Source: Synergistales bacterium
Lineage (GTDB): Bacteria > Synergistota > Synergistia > Synergistales > Aminobacteriaceae
NCBI GenBank assembly: GCA_025997935.1
Contig: BNVG01000110.1
Span: forward strand, 1 to 6,779
Length of the DNA: 6,779 bases
Direction: 5' to 3'
Part shown: positions 1 through 5,673 of the stretch, piece after piece
How the letters are laid out: every line of letters starts with the position of its first letter
Numbering within the stretch: position 1 is the stretch's first letter
Made by a program: the position numbers and the translations under genes
The notes under the pieces: model-generated
Told to the model about the DNA's origin: nothing
Database searches by the model: none
The model's input: only the letters and a program-made list of their open reading frames with translations

Positions 1-1
1 G

Positions 2-79
2 AGCCTTACCGAGCCGCAACAAGCGCGCGTAATAAGCGCCGTCAGGGAAAACCTTGACGAGCAAAATAAAAAAGCATGA
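2..79 (+). CDS. C-terminal end of a DegT/DnrJ/EryC1-type aminotransferase (5' truncated by window)
   Basis: Only the last 25 codons are present, in the frame that ends at the TGA at 77-79. The peptide begins SLTEPQQARVISAVRENL. This resembles the usual end of PLP-dependent sugar aminotransferases of the DegT/DnrJ/EryC1/StrS family, whose last helix typically reads like 'LTEEEQDRVIEALRE'. Such enzymes transaminate nucleotide-activated keto-sugars in the cytoplasm, for example in making bacillosamine or other amino-sugars. The stop codon overlaps the next gene's start (ATGA), so the two are probably translationally coupled. That next gene is a phosphoglycosyl transferase, a frequent partner of such aminotransferases in glycan loci. 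The family call is an inference from a short tail plus context. No catalytic residue is visible. Confidence 0.6.
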   Translation, partial: SLTEPQQARVISAVRENLDEQNKKA

Positions 80-681
80 AGCGACTGTTTGATATTTTCG
101 GGGCCGGGATTGGCTTGATTGTCCTTGCGCCGGCTTTTTTGGTTTTGACCCTTTTGATTCGCCTGCGTATGGGCTCCCCCGTGATTTTTAAGCAGAGCCG
201 CGCCGGGCTTGACGGCGCGGTTTTTGTGGTCTACAAATTTCGCTCCATGAATGACAAAAGAGATGAGAAGGGCGAGCTTTTGCCTGACGCGGAGCGCCTC
301 ACCGATTTCGGGCGGGCTTTACGCCGATACAGCCTTGACGAGTTGCCGCAGCTTTGGAACGTATTGAACGGCGCTATGAGCCTTGTGGGGCCGCGTCCGC
401 TGTTGCCCGAATACGTGCCGCTTTACGACGAAAATCAGCGCCGTCGTCTGAGCGTCAAGCCCGGTATAACAGGACTTGCTCAGATAAGCGGGCGCAACGC
501 GATAAGCTGGCCCGATAAATTCGCGCTCGATGTTTGGTATGTCGATCATCAGAGCTTTTGGTTGGACATAAAAATTATCTTCAAGACGGTTTTGAAAATC
601 CTGAAACGCGAGGGTATATCCGCGCCCGGCGACGCGACGATGCCGCGTTTTATGGGAAGCGCTTCAAAAAGCCATGAATAA
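76..681 (+). CDS. Membrane sugar-phosphate (phosphoglycosyl) transferase, PglC/WcaJ C-terminal type
   Basis: This family transfers a sugar-1-phosphate from a UDP-sugar to undecaprenyl phosphate at the cytoplasmic face of the inner membrane, the first committed step of glycan assembly. At 201 residues it is the short monotopic (PglC-like) form without the extra N-terminal membrane domain of WcaJ/WbaP. The start KRLFDI leads into a single hydrophobic re-entrant helix (about residues 9-30). Next come FKQSRAG (38-44) and YKFRSM (53-58). The catalytic Asp-Glu pair is D88-E89 in [12 protein letters not shown], followed by SLVGPRP (102-108), KPGITG (128-133) and a Trp/Tyr-rich segment ([14 protein letters not shown]). 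The start lacks a strong ribosome binding site but overlaps the upstream stop as ATGA, which suggests coupling. The end overlaps ruvB by 8 bases. The sugar specificity (diNAcBac, GlcNAc, Gal or another) cannot be read from the sequence. The neighbouring aminotransferase tail favours an amino-sugar. Confidence 0.88.
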   Translation: MKRLFDIFGAGIGLIVLAPAFLVLTLLIRLRMGSPVIFKQSRAGLDGAVFVVYKFRSMNDKRDEKGELLPDAERLTDFGRALRRYSLDELPQLWNVLNGAMSLVGPRPLLPEYVPLYDENQRRRLSVKPGITGLAQISGRNAISWPDKFALDVWYVDHQSFWLDIKIIFKTVLKILKREGISAPGDATMPRFMGSASKSHE

Positions 682-1759
682 TAAAACAGAGAACATAAAA
701 GCCAACAACCCATCTGACGACCGCTTTTTTGCGCCGCCGCGCTCTCAGGAAGACCTGAGCATTCGCCCGGCGAGCCTGTCGGACTTTATAGGTCAGGAAA
801 AAATAAGAGAAAAACTTCAAATTTATATTCAGGCCGCCAAGGGGCGCGGAGAGCCTCTCGACCACGCGCTTTTCTACGGCCCGCCCGGCCTTGGCAAGAC
901 GACCTTGGCCGGTATAATCGCCCGCGAGATGGGCGGACAGCTACGCACCACCACGGGGCCGGCGCTTGAACGAGCCGGGGATCTGGCGGCTATTGTGTCT
1001 AACGTCGAGAATAACGACGTTCTCTTTATCGACGAAATTCACCGTCTGCCCGCTCAGGTCGAGGAGATTTTATATCCGGCTATGGAGGATTTCTCACTTC
1101 ATATAGTCGTGGGAAAAGGCCCCTTGGCCAAGACTATAAGCCTGTCTCTGCCGCGATTTACGCTTTGCGGAGCCACGACGCGCATGGGGCTTCTCACGTC
1201 GCCGCTACGCGCGCGCTTTGGCATAGTGGAGCAACTCGCGCTTTACACGGAGCAGGAGCTGTCGCTTATAGTCCGACGGGGAGCCAAGGCTTTTGGCGTG
1301 GAAATCTTGGACGAGGCGGCCATAGAGATAGCAAAGCGCTCGCGCGGCACGCCCCGCGTCTCGCTTAGACTTCTGCGGCGCGTGCGGGACGTGGCGGCCG
1401 TGAAGGGGTCGGGCGTCATAACGGCCGAGATGGCGGACAGGGCTATGGATATGCTGGATATAGACCCAAACGGCCTTGACGAGAGTGACCGCCGCATTTT
1501 GCGAACTATAATCGACTTCTTCGACGGAGGCCCCGTCGGGCTTTCGACTCTTGCGGCGGCTCTGAACGACGACGCCCAGACAATTGAGGATATATACGAA
1601 CCCTTCCTGATTCAAAAAGGCTTAATCGAACGGACTCCGCGCGGACGCAAAGTTACGAGCAACGGTTACGCTTATCTGGGCAAGACCCCGACCGCAAAAA
1701 CCCAAGACGAAATATTGGGCGACCGGGGGCGGTCACCCCTACTGCCTTTTGACGAATAG
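674..1759 (+). CDS. ruvB: Holliday junction branch migration ATPase RuvB
   Basis: RuvB is the hexameric AAA+ motor that, with RuvA, drives branch migration of Holliday junctions in recombinational repair. All hallmarks are present in 361 residues: FIGQ near residue 38, Walker A GPPGLGKT (69-76), Walker B with DEIH (120-123), sensor 1 in GATTR (166-170), the arginine finger expected at R181 in LRARFG, sensor 2 R228 in GTPR, and a C-terminal winged-helix DNA-binding domain (about 270-335) containing GLSTLA and the [20 protein letters not shown] segment. Its ATG lies inside the end of the upstream transferase gene, so it is probably coupled to it. No ruvA or ruvC is visible. The last residues (about 349-357) are encoded by a GC-rich element that recurs at 5591, so the tail past residue 340 looks acquired rather than conserved. 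Confidence 0.97.
   Translation: MNNKTENIKANNPSDDRFFAPPRSQEDLSIRPASLSDFIGQEKIREKLQIYIQAAKGRGEPLDHALFYGPPGLGKTTLAGIIAREMGGQLRTTTGPALERAGDLAAIVSNVENNDVLFIDEIHRLPAQVEEILYPAMEDFSLHIVVGKGPLAKTISLSLPRFTLCGATTRMGLLTSPLRARFGIVEQLALYTEQELSLIVRRGAKAFGVEILDEAAIEIAKRSRGTPRVSLRLLRRVRDVAAVKGSGVITAEMADRAMDMLDIDPNGLDESDRRILRTIIDFFDGGPVGLSTLAAALNDDAQTIEDIYEPFLIQKGLIERTPRGRKVTSNGYAYLGKTPTAKTQDEILGDRGRSPLLPFDE
1717..1742 (+). repeat. REP-like GC-rich element, copy 1, inside the 3' end of ruvB
   Basis: The stretch starts GGGCGACCG and ends CCCCTAC. It can fold as an imperfect hairpin, GGGCGACC against GGTCACCC with one mismatch. A second copy with the same first nine and last seven bases lies at 5591-5617, in a non-coding region. 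Two similar copies in under 7 kb suggest a small dispersed repeat. This copy is translated as part of the RuvB tail. The class is inferred from only two copies. Confidence 0.45.
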
Positions 1760-1769
1760 CCGGCAAAGC

Positions 1770-1774
1770 GAGGG
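1770..1774 (+). promoter_or_regulatory. Ribosome binding site deciding the start of the SpoIID/LytB gene
   Basis: GAGGG lies 7 bases before the ATG at 1782. The same frame is open further upstream, to a TTG at 1749 inside ruvB. That start has no comparable site and would put 11 polar residues ahead of a clean signal peptide. The ATG at 1782 is therefore preferred. Confidence 0.7.
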
Positions 1775-1781
1775 AAAGCTC

Positions 1782-3233
1782 ATGAAAAATAAATATAAAA
1801 TATTTGTATATACTATTTTTGAGATATTGTTTTTATTCTTATTGTTTCAAAATCAGGCGCAGGCGCGCGATATTTACGTCAGGCTATCGGGCCCGAGCGG
1901 GAAGATCGCCATATCGTCTGGGGGAAATATGACGCTTATCGACGCCGGAAAGAAAAAACACTCATTAGGAAAATCCGCGACGCTGACCCGCTCAGGGGCT
2001 TTTGTCGTGAGCGGCAAAAATAAATACTCTCTCCCGGCGCGTATTTCAGGCGGCGAGCTTTTGTCTTTTAACGGCAGAAAATATCGGGGAGTTTTTCTTC
2101 TCACGAAAGACTTTACTCTTATAAACGCGCTTGACGTCGAGGACTATCTGCGCGGGGTGCTTCCAGCTGAGGCTGGTTCGAGCCAGTCCGTGGAATATCT
2201 TAAAACGCACGCCATAATATCGCGCACCTTTGCCCTAAGACAAAGCCTGAGCCGCAACTCGCGCGGTTACGACGTCACGGACGGCACGTCAGATCAGGTC
2301 TATAAGGGCGCCGGCATAGAAACAAGCGCCGCCGACAAAGCCGTGAGGGCGACGGTTGGCGAAGTATTGACTTACGGAGGCGACCTTGCTTTCACCCCGT
2401 ATCACTCCGACAGCGGCGGACACACGGCCAACAACGCTCAGGTCTGGGTGCAGGACATTCCATACCTGAGGGGCGTAAAAGAGCCCGTCTCGTACAGTTC
2501 CCCAAACTCGAGCTGGACGGCCAAAGTATCCTCTTCTCAGGTTCAGGCCGCTCTCTCTAAACTGAAAGCTACCGTTGGCGCGGTCAGGGAGATTCGCGTT
2601 TCCGAATTGGATAAAGGCGGGCGCGCCGTTAGATTGACTTTTGTGGGCAGCGGAGGAAACGCTACCGTCAGGGCCGGTGATTTCAGAACAGCCATCGGTC
2701 CCAATATATTAAAAAGCACTATGTTGACAGACATGACCAAAGCGCCGCTCGCCGATAATAGTAGGGGCGCGCCGCCTCCACGGTCGCCCGTGGTCATAGA
2801 TAAACCTACGCCCGCGCCGCCCGTTCCGACGTCGGACGCTCGCATGACGGAAAGAGAAGAAGAAAAATTGTCCCGCATGACGAGAGACGGCGTTTTTACG
2901 GCCTCCGAGCTTATGGATATGCTCAAAAACCCCAAAAAGCTGAAGGGTTATCTTTATATCGGCCTGCAAAGAAGCGGAGTGGATATCACCCCGAAAACTT
3001 TACCCGACGTCAGAATGCCCGATATTCCGCAGGGCGATGATTCCCCCGGACGGACGGACGTGGGCGGAGTTATTGTGAATGCGTCTGGAAGTTTTGTGTT
3101 TCACGGCAGAGGCTGGGGGCACGGGGTCGGCCTCTCCCAATGGGGAGCTAAGACGCTGTCCGAACAGGGCTGGACGGCTGAGCGCATTCTCGAACATTAT
3201 TACAGCGGGGCTAAGGTAAAAAAAATTAAGTAA
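1782..3233 (+). CDS. Secreted SpoIID/LytB domain protein (probable peptidoglycan lytic transglycosylase)
   Basis: SpoIID cleaves glycan strands stripped of stem peptides. LytB homologues modulate cell-wall hydrolysis. This 483-residue protein starts with a signal peptide: KNKYK, a hydrophobic core (about 8-22) and a likely AQA|RD cleavage near residue 28, which places it in the periplasm. The SpoIID domain follows: DVEDYLRGVLPAE (118-130, with E130 the expected catalytic Glu), ISRTFAL (146-152), the TDGTSDQVYKG segment (166-176), YHSDSGGHTANN (207-218) and, at the end, HGRGWGHGVGLSQWGA (441-456). About 115 residues rich in Pro and charge (318-432) separate the body from this last motif, which normally follows closely. 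The first 70 coding bases are much more AT-rich than their surroundings. Known Synergistota are diderm and not noted as spore formers, so a vegetative wall role is more likely than sporulation. Confidence 0.88.
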   Translation: MKNKYKIFVYTIFEILFLFLLFQNQAQARDIYVRLSGPSGKIAISSGGNMTLIDAGKKKHSLGKSATLTRSGAFVVSGKNKYSLPARISGGELLSFNGRKYRGVFLLTKDFTLINALDVEDYLRGVLPAEAGSSQSVEYLKTHAIISRTFALRQSLSRNSRGYDVTDGTSDQVYKGAGIETSAADKAVRATVGEVLTYGGDLAFTPYHSDSGGHTANNAQVWVQDIPYLRGVKEPVSYSSPNSSWTAKVSSSQVQAALSKLKATVGAVREIRVSELDKGGRAVRLTFVGSGGNATVRAGDFRTAIGPNILKSTMLTDMTKAPLADNSRGAPPPRSPVVIDKPTPAPPVPTSDARMTEREEEKLSRMTRDGVFTASELMDMLKNPKKLKGYLYIGLQRSGVDITPKTLPDVRMPDIPQGDDSPGRTDVGGVIVNASGSFVFHGRGWGHGVGLSQWGAKTLSEQGWTAERILEHYYSGAKVKKIK

Positions 3234-3298
3234 AAGTTTTAGTAAATATAAAAATACCCTCGTCCGATAAATAATTCGGAAAGGATTTTAACAGGTTG

Positions 3299-3307
3299 TG
3301 GTATGAT
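3299..3307 (+). promoter_or_regulatory. Probable extended -10 promoter for ispH-rpsA
   Basis: TGGTATGAT contains the extended -10 signature TGn followed by TATGAT (3302-3307). A -35 box at the usual spacing is weak, as expected for extended -10 promoters. Transcription would start near 3314, about 40 bases before the ispH ATG. Short dyads flank it: TCCGA/TCGGA (3263-3267, 3276-3280) upstream, and TCCGT/ACGGA (3311-3315, 3319-3323) nested within ATAGC/GCTAT (3306-3310, 3335-3339). It lies in the only sizeable gap between plus-strand genes. This is inferred from motif and position only. Confidence 0.45.
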
Positions 3308-3354
3308 AGCTCCGTTTTACGGACAAGCGATATAGCTATGGATTGGTGGTGTGT

Positions 3355-4191
3355 ATGAGAGAGATAATTCTGGCTGACCACGCTGGGTTTTGTTTTGGCG
3401 TAAAGCGCGCGGTGGATGGAATCGCCGAGGCTTTAGCGCAGACTCGCGCGGGTTGGTCTATCGGTATGCCGATTCATAATCCGCAGGAAGTAGCCCGTCT
3501 ATGCGCGAAGGGTTTGAAGATAGCCTCGGATGTCGAGGAGATCCCTGAGGGGGCGAGGGTTTTTATTCGCGCGCACGGCGAGGCTTTGTCTGTGTTCAAA
3601 GAGCTTCAGGCTAAAAACGCGCTTATTATGGATATGACCTGCCCTTTTGTTCAGCGAGCCCAGGCGCGCGCAGGAGAGCTTTCGGCGCAGGGGTATCATA
3701 TAGTATTGCTCGGAGATATTCGTCATCCTGAGATACGTTCTATTCAGGGGCATGTAGATGGTTCGATAGATGTGGTGGCGGATGCCGCAGATGCCGAGAA
3801 ACTGCCTAAAAAGCGCCTCGTTGCTCTTATATCTCAGACTACGCAGCGGGAAGAGCTTCTCGCCTCGGTGGCCTCAGCCCTTATTTTCAGGACTGAGGAG
3901 CTTCATGTTTGCAACACCGTTTGCCGCGCTACCGTCGAGCGTCAGGACGCGGTGCGCGGGCTTGCGGGGAAAGTCGACGGACTTGTCGTGATAGGCGGCA
4001 AAGAAAGCGCCAACACCGCCAAACTGCGGGATATAGGTTTGGCCTGCGGTATGGATGTAATATGGATAGAGAACATAAGCGAGCTTGACGGGGGGTGGCT
4101 TCTGGGTAAGGACAAAATTGGAGCAGCCGCAGGGGCGAGCACGCCTGAGTGGCTCATCACAGAAGTATGCACTAAAATTGCGAGAATGTAG
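3355..4191 (+). CDS. ispH: 4-hydroxy-3-methylbut-2-enyl diphosphate reductase IspH
   Basis: IspH is a cytoplasmic [4Fe-4S] enzyme that reductively dehydroxylates HMBPP to IPP and DMAPP, ending the MEP pathway. At 278 residues it has the usual length of the Firmicutes-like form. The cluster cysteines are C13 (GFCFGVKRAV), C96 (MTCPFV) and C190 (CNTVCRATVERQ). Substrate-site residues are H41 (IHNPQEV), H74 (IRAHGE), H124 and the proton-relay E126 (RHPEI), SQTT (160-163), KESANT (216-221) and AGASTPEW (259-266). The usual Ser-Ser-Asn pyrophosphate motif here reads Ser-Ala-Asn (218-220). The ATG at 3355 is chosen because the conserved N-terminus (REIILADHAGFCFG) starts directly after it. An in-frame TTG at 3343 would add four residues. 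GGTGG just upstream may act as a weak ribosome binding site. The gene is followed 18 bases later by rpsA, a pairing seen in Clostridia and Synergistota. Confidence 0.96.
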   Translation: MREIILADHAGFCFGVKRAVDGIAEALAQTRAGWSIGMPIHNPQEVARLCAKGLKIASDVEEIPEGARVFIRAHGEALSVFKELQAKNALIMDMTCPFVQRAQARAGELSAQGYHIVLLGDIRHPEIRSIQGHVDGSIDVVADAADAEKLPKKRLVALISQTTQREELLASVASALIFRTEELHVCNTVCRATVERQDAVRGLAGKVDGLVVIGGKESANTAKLRDIGLACGMDVIWIENISELDGGWLLGKDKIGAAAGASTPEWLITEVCTKIARM

Positions 4192-4194
4192 GCA

Positions 4195-4201
4195 GAGGGG
4201 G
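4195..4201 (+). promoter_or_regulatory. Strong ribosome binding site for rpsA
   Basis: GAGGGGG lies directly after the ispH stop. Two in-frame ATGs follow. The one at 4204 is only 2 bases from the site, while the one at 4210 is 8 bases away, the normal distance. The start at 4210 is therefore preferred, giving an N-terminus of MEQILEND. Confidence 0.7.
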
Positions 4202-4209
4202 ACATGTTG

Positions 4210-4770
4210 ATGGAACAGATTTTGGAAAACGACACAGAGATAGCCGCGCAGGACGCGGGTTCACAGGAAACGATGGAGAGCATGATGGAGCAGATAGCGC
4301 TTTCTGACCTTCACAAGGGGGAAGTGCGGACGGGCACCGTCATCGGAGAGACAGACAACGGCTGGCTTGTTGACGTCAGCTATAAGTGCGAGGGGTATTT
4401 ACCCGCTAAAGAGTGGACGCATCGGATTTTGGTCGGTGACGCGGAAAAGCCCCATGTCGGCGACAGTATAGATGTTCAGGTCGTCAGCATTCGTGAGGGC
4501 GAAGAGGCGCAGCTTCTTTTGAGCCGCTGGCGTCACGAGTTCGATCGCCGATGGAGTGAATTTGAAGATAAGCTCTCCAAGAACGAGATTGTTCAGGTCA
4601 AGACCATACGCAAGGTCAAAGGCGGCCTGATGGTCGACTGTTGCGGCCTCGAGGGGTTCATACCCATTTCTCATCTTGCCGCAGACGGAAGGGGCGTAAA
4701 TCTCAGGCAACCCCACGGCGACAGGCACGTTTGTGTTTACGGTAAAGGCGTTAAACGGCGTGAACCCTGA
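4210..4770 (+). CDS. rpsA: Ribosomal protein S1, N-terminal part only; interrupted at 4705
   Basis: S1 binds mRNA through tandem OB-fold S1 domains and helps load it on the 30S subunit. From 4210 to 4704 the frame encodes 165 genuine residues: an acidic leader, S1 domain 1 (about 36-106: HKGEVRTGTVIGETDNGWLVDV, then GYLPAKEW) and the first half of domain 2 (from about 124, including GFIPISHLA). After codon CTC at 4702-4704 the frame runs into foreign sequence and adds 21 meaningless residues (RQPHGDRHVC...) before a TGA at 4768. The true continuation (NKFTDEVFDVK...) is on the minus strand from 6726 downward, preceded there by an exact copy of the last 54 bases. Joined, the two parts give 515 residues with five S1 domains. 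As drawn this is a broken gene, and I judge the break artefactual. The longer start at 4204 is possible. Confidence 0.9.
   Translation: MEQILENDTEIAAQDAGSQETMESMMEQIALSDLHKGEVRTGTVIGETDNGWLVDVSYKCEGYLPAKEWTHRILVGDAEKPHVGDSIDVQVVSIREGEEAQLLLSRWRHEFDRRWSEFEDKLSKNEIVQVKTIRKVKGGLMVDCCGLEGFIPISHLAADGRGVNLRQPHGDRHVCVYGKGVKRREP
4652..4705 (+). repeat. rpsA: Left arm of a 54-bp perfect inverted repeat (rpsA domain 2)
   Basis: These 54 bases, coding for the segment around GFIPISHLAADGRGVNL of S1, are identical to the reverse complement of 6726-6779. Identity stops at 4706 (G here, A in the other copy), which is exactly where S1 coding stops making sense. The other end of the match is set by the end of the window, so the true repeat may be longer. 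Confidence 0.97.
4705..4706. other. Fold-back junction between rpsA and the surface-protein gene
   Basis: Left of this point the plus strand reads S1. Right of it the plus strand reads the Ig-like part of a surface protein in a different frame. The surface frame is open only back to 4700, after a TAA at 4697-4699 that belongs to rpsA. The residues read across the join (ISGNPTATGTF) already fit an Ig-like repeat. The native surface gene may therefore also have contained ATCTCA here, giving about 6 bases of microhomology at the join. Microhomology and inverted geometry are typical of template-switch chimeras. This is inference; no reads are available. Confidence 0.75.
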
Positions 4771-5569
4771 CGCGACAAAAGACTTTTCCATCACGATAGC
4801 CGCCGCGCTGCCTACTCTCGACACGCAGAACAACGTCACCATCGGCGGCGACCAGACAAACCTCGCTGATAACGCGAGCGGAACGGGCTGGACATGGGAC
4901 GCTGGCACAAAAACCCTGACGCTGACAGGCGACACTAAGGACGAGATAAAAATCGCCTCCGCGACGGACGAAATAACGCTTCACATAGCGGATAACGTGA
5001 GCGCCCCCAAAATCGTCAAGGCAGGTAACGGCGCTCTCAGAATAACCGGCGCGGCGGGCAAGACTCTCTCCGTATCCGACACAGGCGGCCCGGCCATTTC
5101 CTCCGAGAGAGACATCATCATCGACGGCGGAACAGTCAAGGCAAGCGTGACCGGCACGGGCAACACGGAACCTACAATAAAAGCCGGAGGAGACATCACC
5201 ATCACCGGCACGGCGAATGTGATAGCTTCTAACAGCGGAACGGGCGACGCTATTAACGCGGGAGGCGGAAACGGAACGATTACCATCACCGGCGGACGCA
5301 CGGAAGTCACAGACCAGGGCAACGGGATGAACCCCTATCCTCCGGCGATGAGCGGAGCCAATACGGTCGTTATCGTCAACGGGCAGATTATCTTCGGCAA
5401 CACAGCGACTCCGAACAATCCTAATAACGGTGACGAAAGCGGCGACGAAGGCAGCGGCGGTGGCGGCGAAGACGGAGGCAGCGGCGGTGGTGGCAGCGGC
5501 GGCTGCGACGCCGGGACGGGCGCGGGAATGCTGGCGCTGCTGGCGGCGGCGCTGATACGCAGGAGATAA
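4706..5569 (+). CDS. Surface protein with Ig-like and beta-helix-like repeats and a Synerg-CTERM tail (5' missing)
   Basis: I do not recognise a specific function. The frame is open from 4700, but the true 5' part is missing. A GTG at 4733 is inside an Ig-like strand (TFVFTVKALNG...DFSITIA) and is not a real start. After it comes WTWDAGTKTLTLTG (from about 4889), typical of the first strand of beta-helix or carbohydrate-binding-like surface domains. Short repeated strands follow (ALRITGAAGKTLSV, DIIIDGGTVKASV, DITITGTANVIAS, TITITGGRTEV), suggesting a right-handed beta-helix to about 5400. A Gly/Asp/Glu linker (about 5414-5503) contains GSGGGGEDGGSGGGGSGG. The protein ends in a Cys, a hydrophobic stretch and three Arg. 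It is probably exported and anchored or processed at the envelope, and may be an adhesin. In the inferred native layout it is convergent with rpsA across the terminator at 5633-5672. Confidence 0.8.
   Translation, partial: GNPTATGTFVFTVKALNGVNPDATKDFSITIAAALPTLDTQNNVTIGGDQTNLADNASGTGWTWDAGTKTLTLTGDTKDEIKIASATDEITLHIADNVSAPKIVKAGNGALRITGAAGKTLSVSDTGGPAISSERDIIIDGGTVKASVTGTGNTEPTIKAGGDITITGTANVIASNSGTGDAINAGGGNGTITITGGRTEVTDQGNGMNPYPPAMSGANTVVIVNGQIIFGNTATPNNPNNGDESGDEGSGGGGEDGGSGGGGSGGCDAGTGAGMLALLAAALIRRR
5498..5566 (+). other. Synerg-CTERM-type C-terminal sorting signal
   Basis: The coded tail has three parts: GGCDAGTGAG with an invariant-type Cys (codon 5504-5506), a short hydrophobic segment (MLALLAAALI), and a terminal Arg cluster. 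This three-part plan after a Gly-rich linker matches the sorting signal named Synerg-CTERM, known from Synergistota. It suggests processing at the membrane by a dedicated protease not encoded here. It is also the main clue to the phylum. Confidence 0.75.
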
Positions 5570-5590
5570 CGCAATCGGTGTTATGAACAC

Positions 5591-5617
5591 GGGCGACCGA
5601 GGGTATATCGCCCCTAC
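5591..5617 (+). repeat. REP-like GC-rich element, copy 2, downstream of the surface protein gene
   Basis: It starts GGGCGACCG and ends CCCCTAC, as does the element at 1717-1742 in ruvB, with a diverged centre. GGGCGA and TCGCCC can pair around an 11-base core plus ends. Directly before it GTGTT-ATG-AACAC (5578-5590) forms another small dyad. It lies between the surface-protein stop and the terminator, and may add to 3'-end stability of that transcript. The repeat class is inferred from two copies. Confidence 0.45.
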
Positions 5618-5632
5618 GTTTGGATTACGCCC

Positions 5633-5672
5633 TATAACAAAAAGGCGACCCACGGGTCGCCTTTTTGTTATA
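5633..5672. terminator. Bidirectional intrinsic terminator: perfect 40-bp palindrome
   Basis: The 19-base arms 5633-5651 and 5654-5672 are exact reverse complements around a 2-base centre (AC). The GC-rich core GGCGACCC/GGGTCGCC is flanked by A5 on the left and T5 on the right. Each strand therefore gives a hairpin followed by U-rich RNA. It sits between the stop at 5569 of the plus-strand surface gene and the stop at 5674 of the minus-strand rpsA part. It therefore serves both convergent genes. Confidence 0.9.
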
Positions 5673-5673
5673 A

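Noticed and set aside
1205..1615. Minus-strand open frame of 136 codons inside ruvB
   Set aside because: It is fully antisense to conserved RuvB motifs and shows no recognisable family or start signal.
2543..2969. Minus-strand open frames inside the SpoIID/LytB gene
   Set aside because: They overlap a well-supported coding sequence and show no domain, signal peptide or ribosome binding site.
3234..3300. Intrinsic terminator after the SpoIID/LytB gene
   Set aside because: The only dyad (TCCGA/TCGGA) has a 5-bp stem with an 8-base loop and no T-run after it. Readthrough or another stop mechanism cannot be excluded.
4210..4770. A genuine short S1-like protein of 187 residues
   Set aside because: The last 21 residues are out-of-frame surface-gene sequence, and the fragment stops in the middle of S1 domain 2. 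The rest of the domain is found on the other strand.
5414..5503. Tandem DNA repeat array or CRISPR-like structure
   Set aside because: The repetition is a Gly/Asp/Glu-coding low-complexity linker with GGC/GGT codons and no regular repeat-spacer unit.
4733..5569. A complete 278-residue gene starting at GTG 4733
   Set aside because: The GTG lies inside an Ig-like strand, has no ribosome binding site and no signal peptide. The frame is open upstream to the junction, so the gene is 5'-truncated.
4751..5653. Long minus-strand open frame (300 codons) opposite the surface gene
   Set aside because: It is low-complexity Arg/Ala/Val-rich protein antisense to a clear Thr/Gly-rich repeat protein, and it crosses the terminator palindrome. 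It is a shadow of the plus-strand gene.
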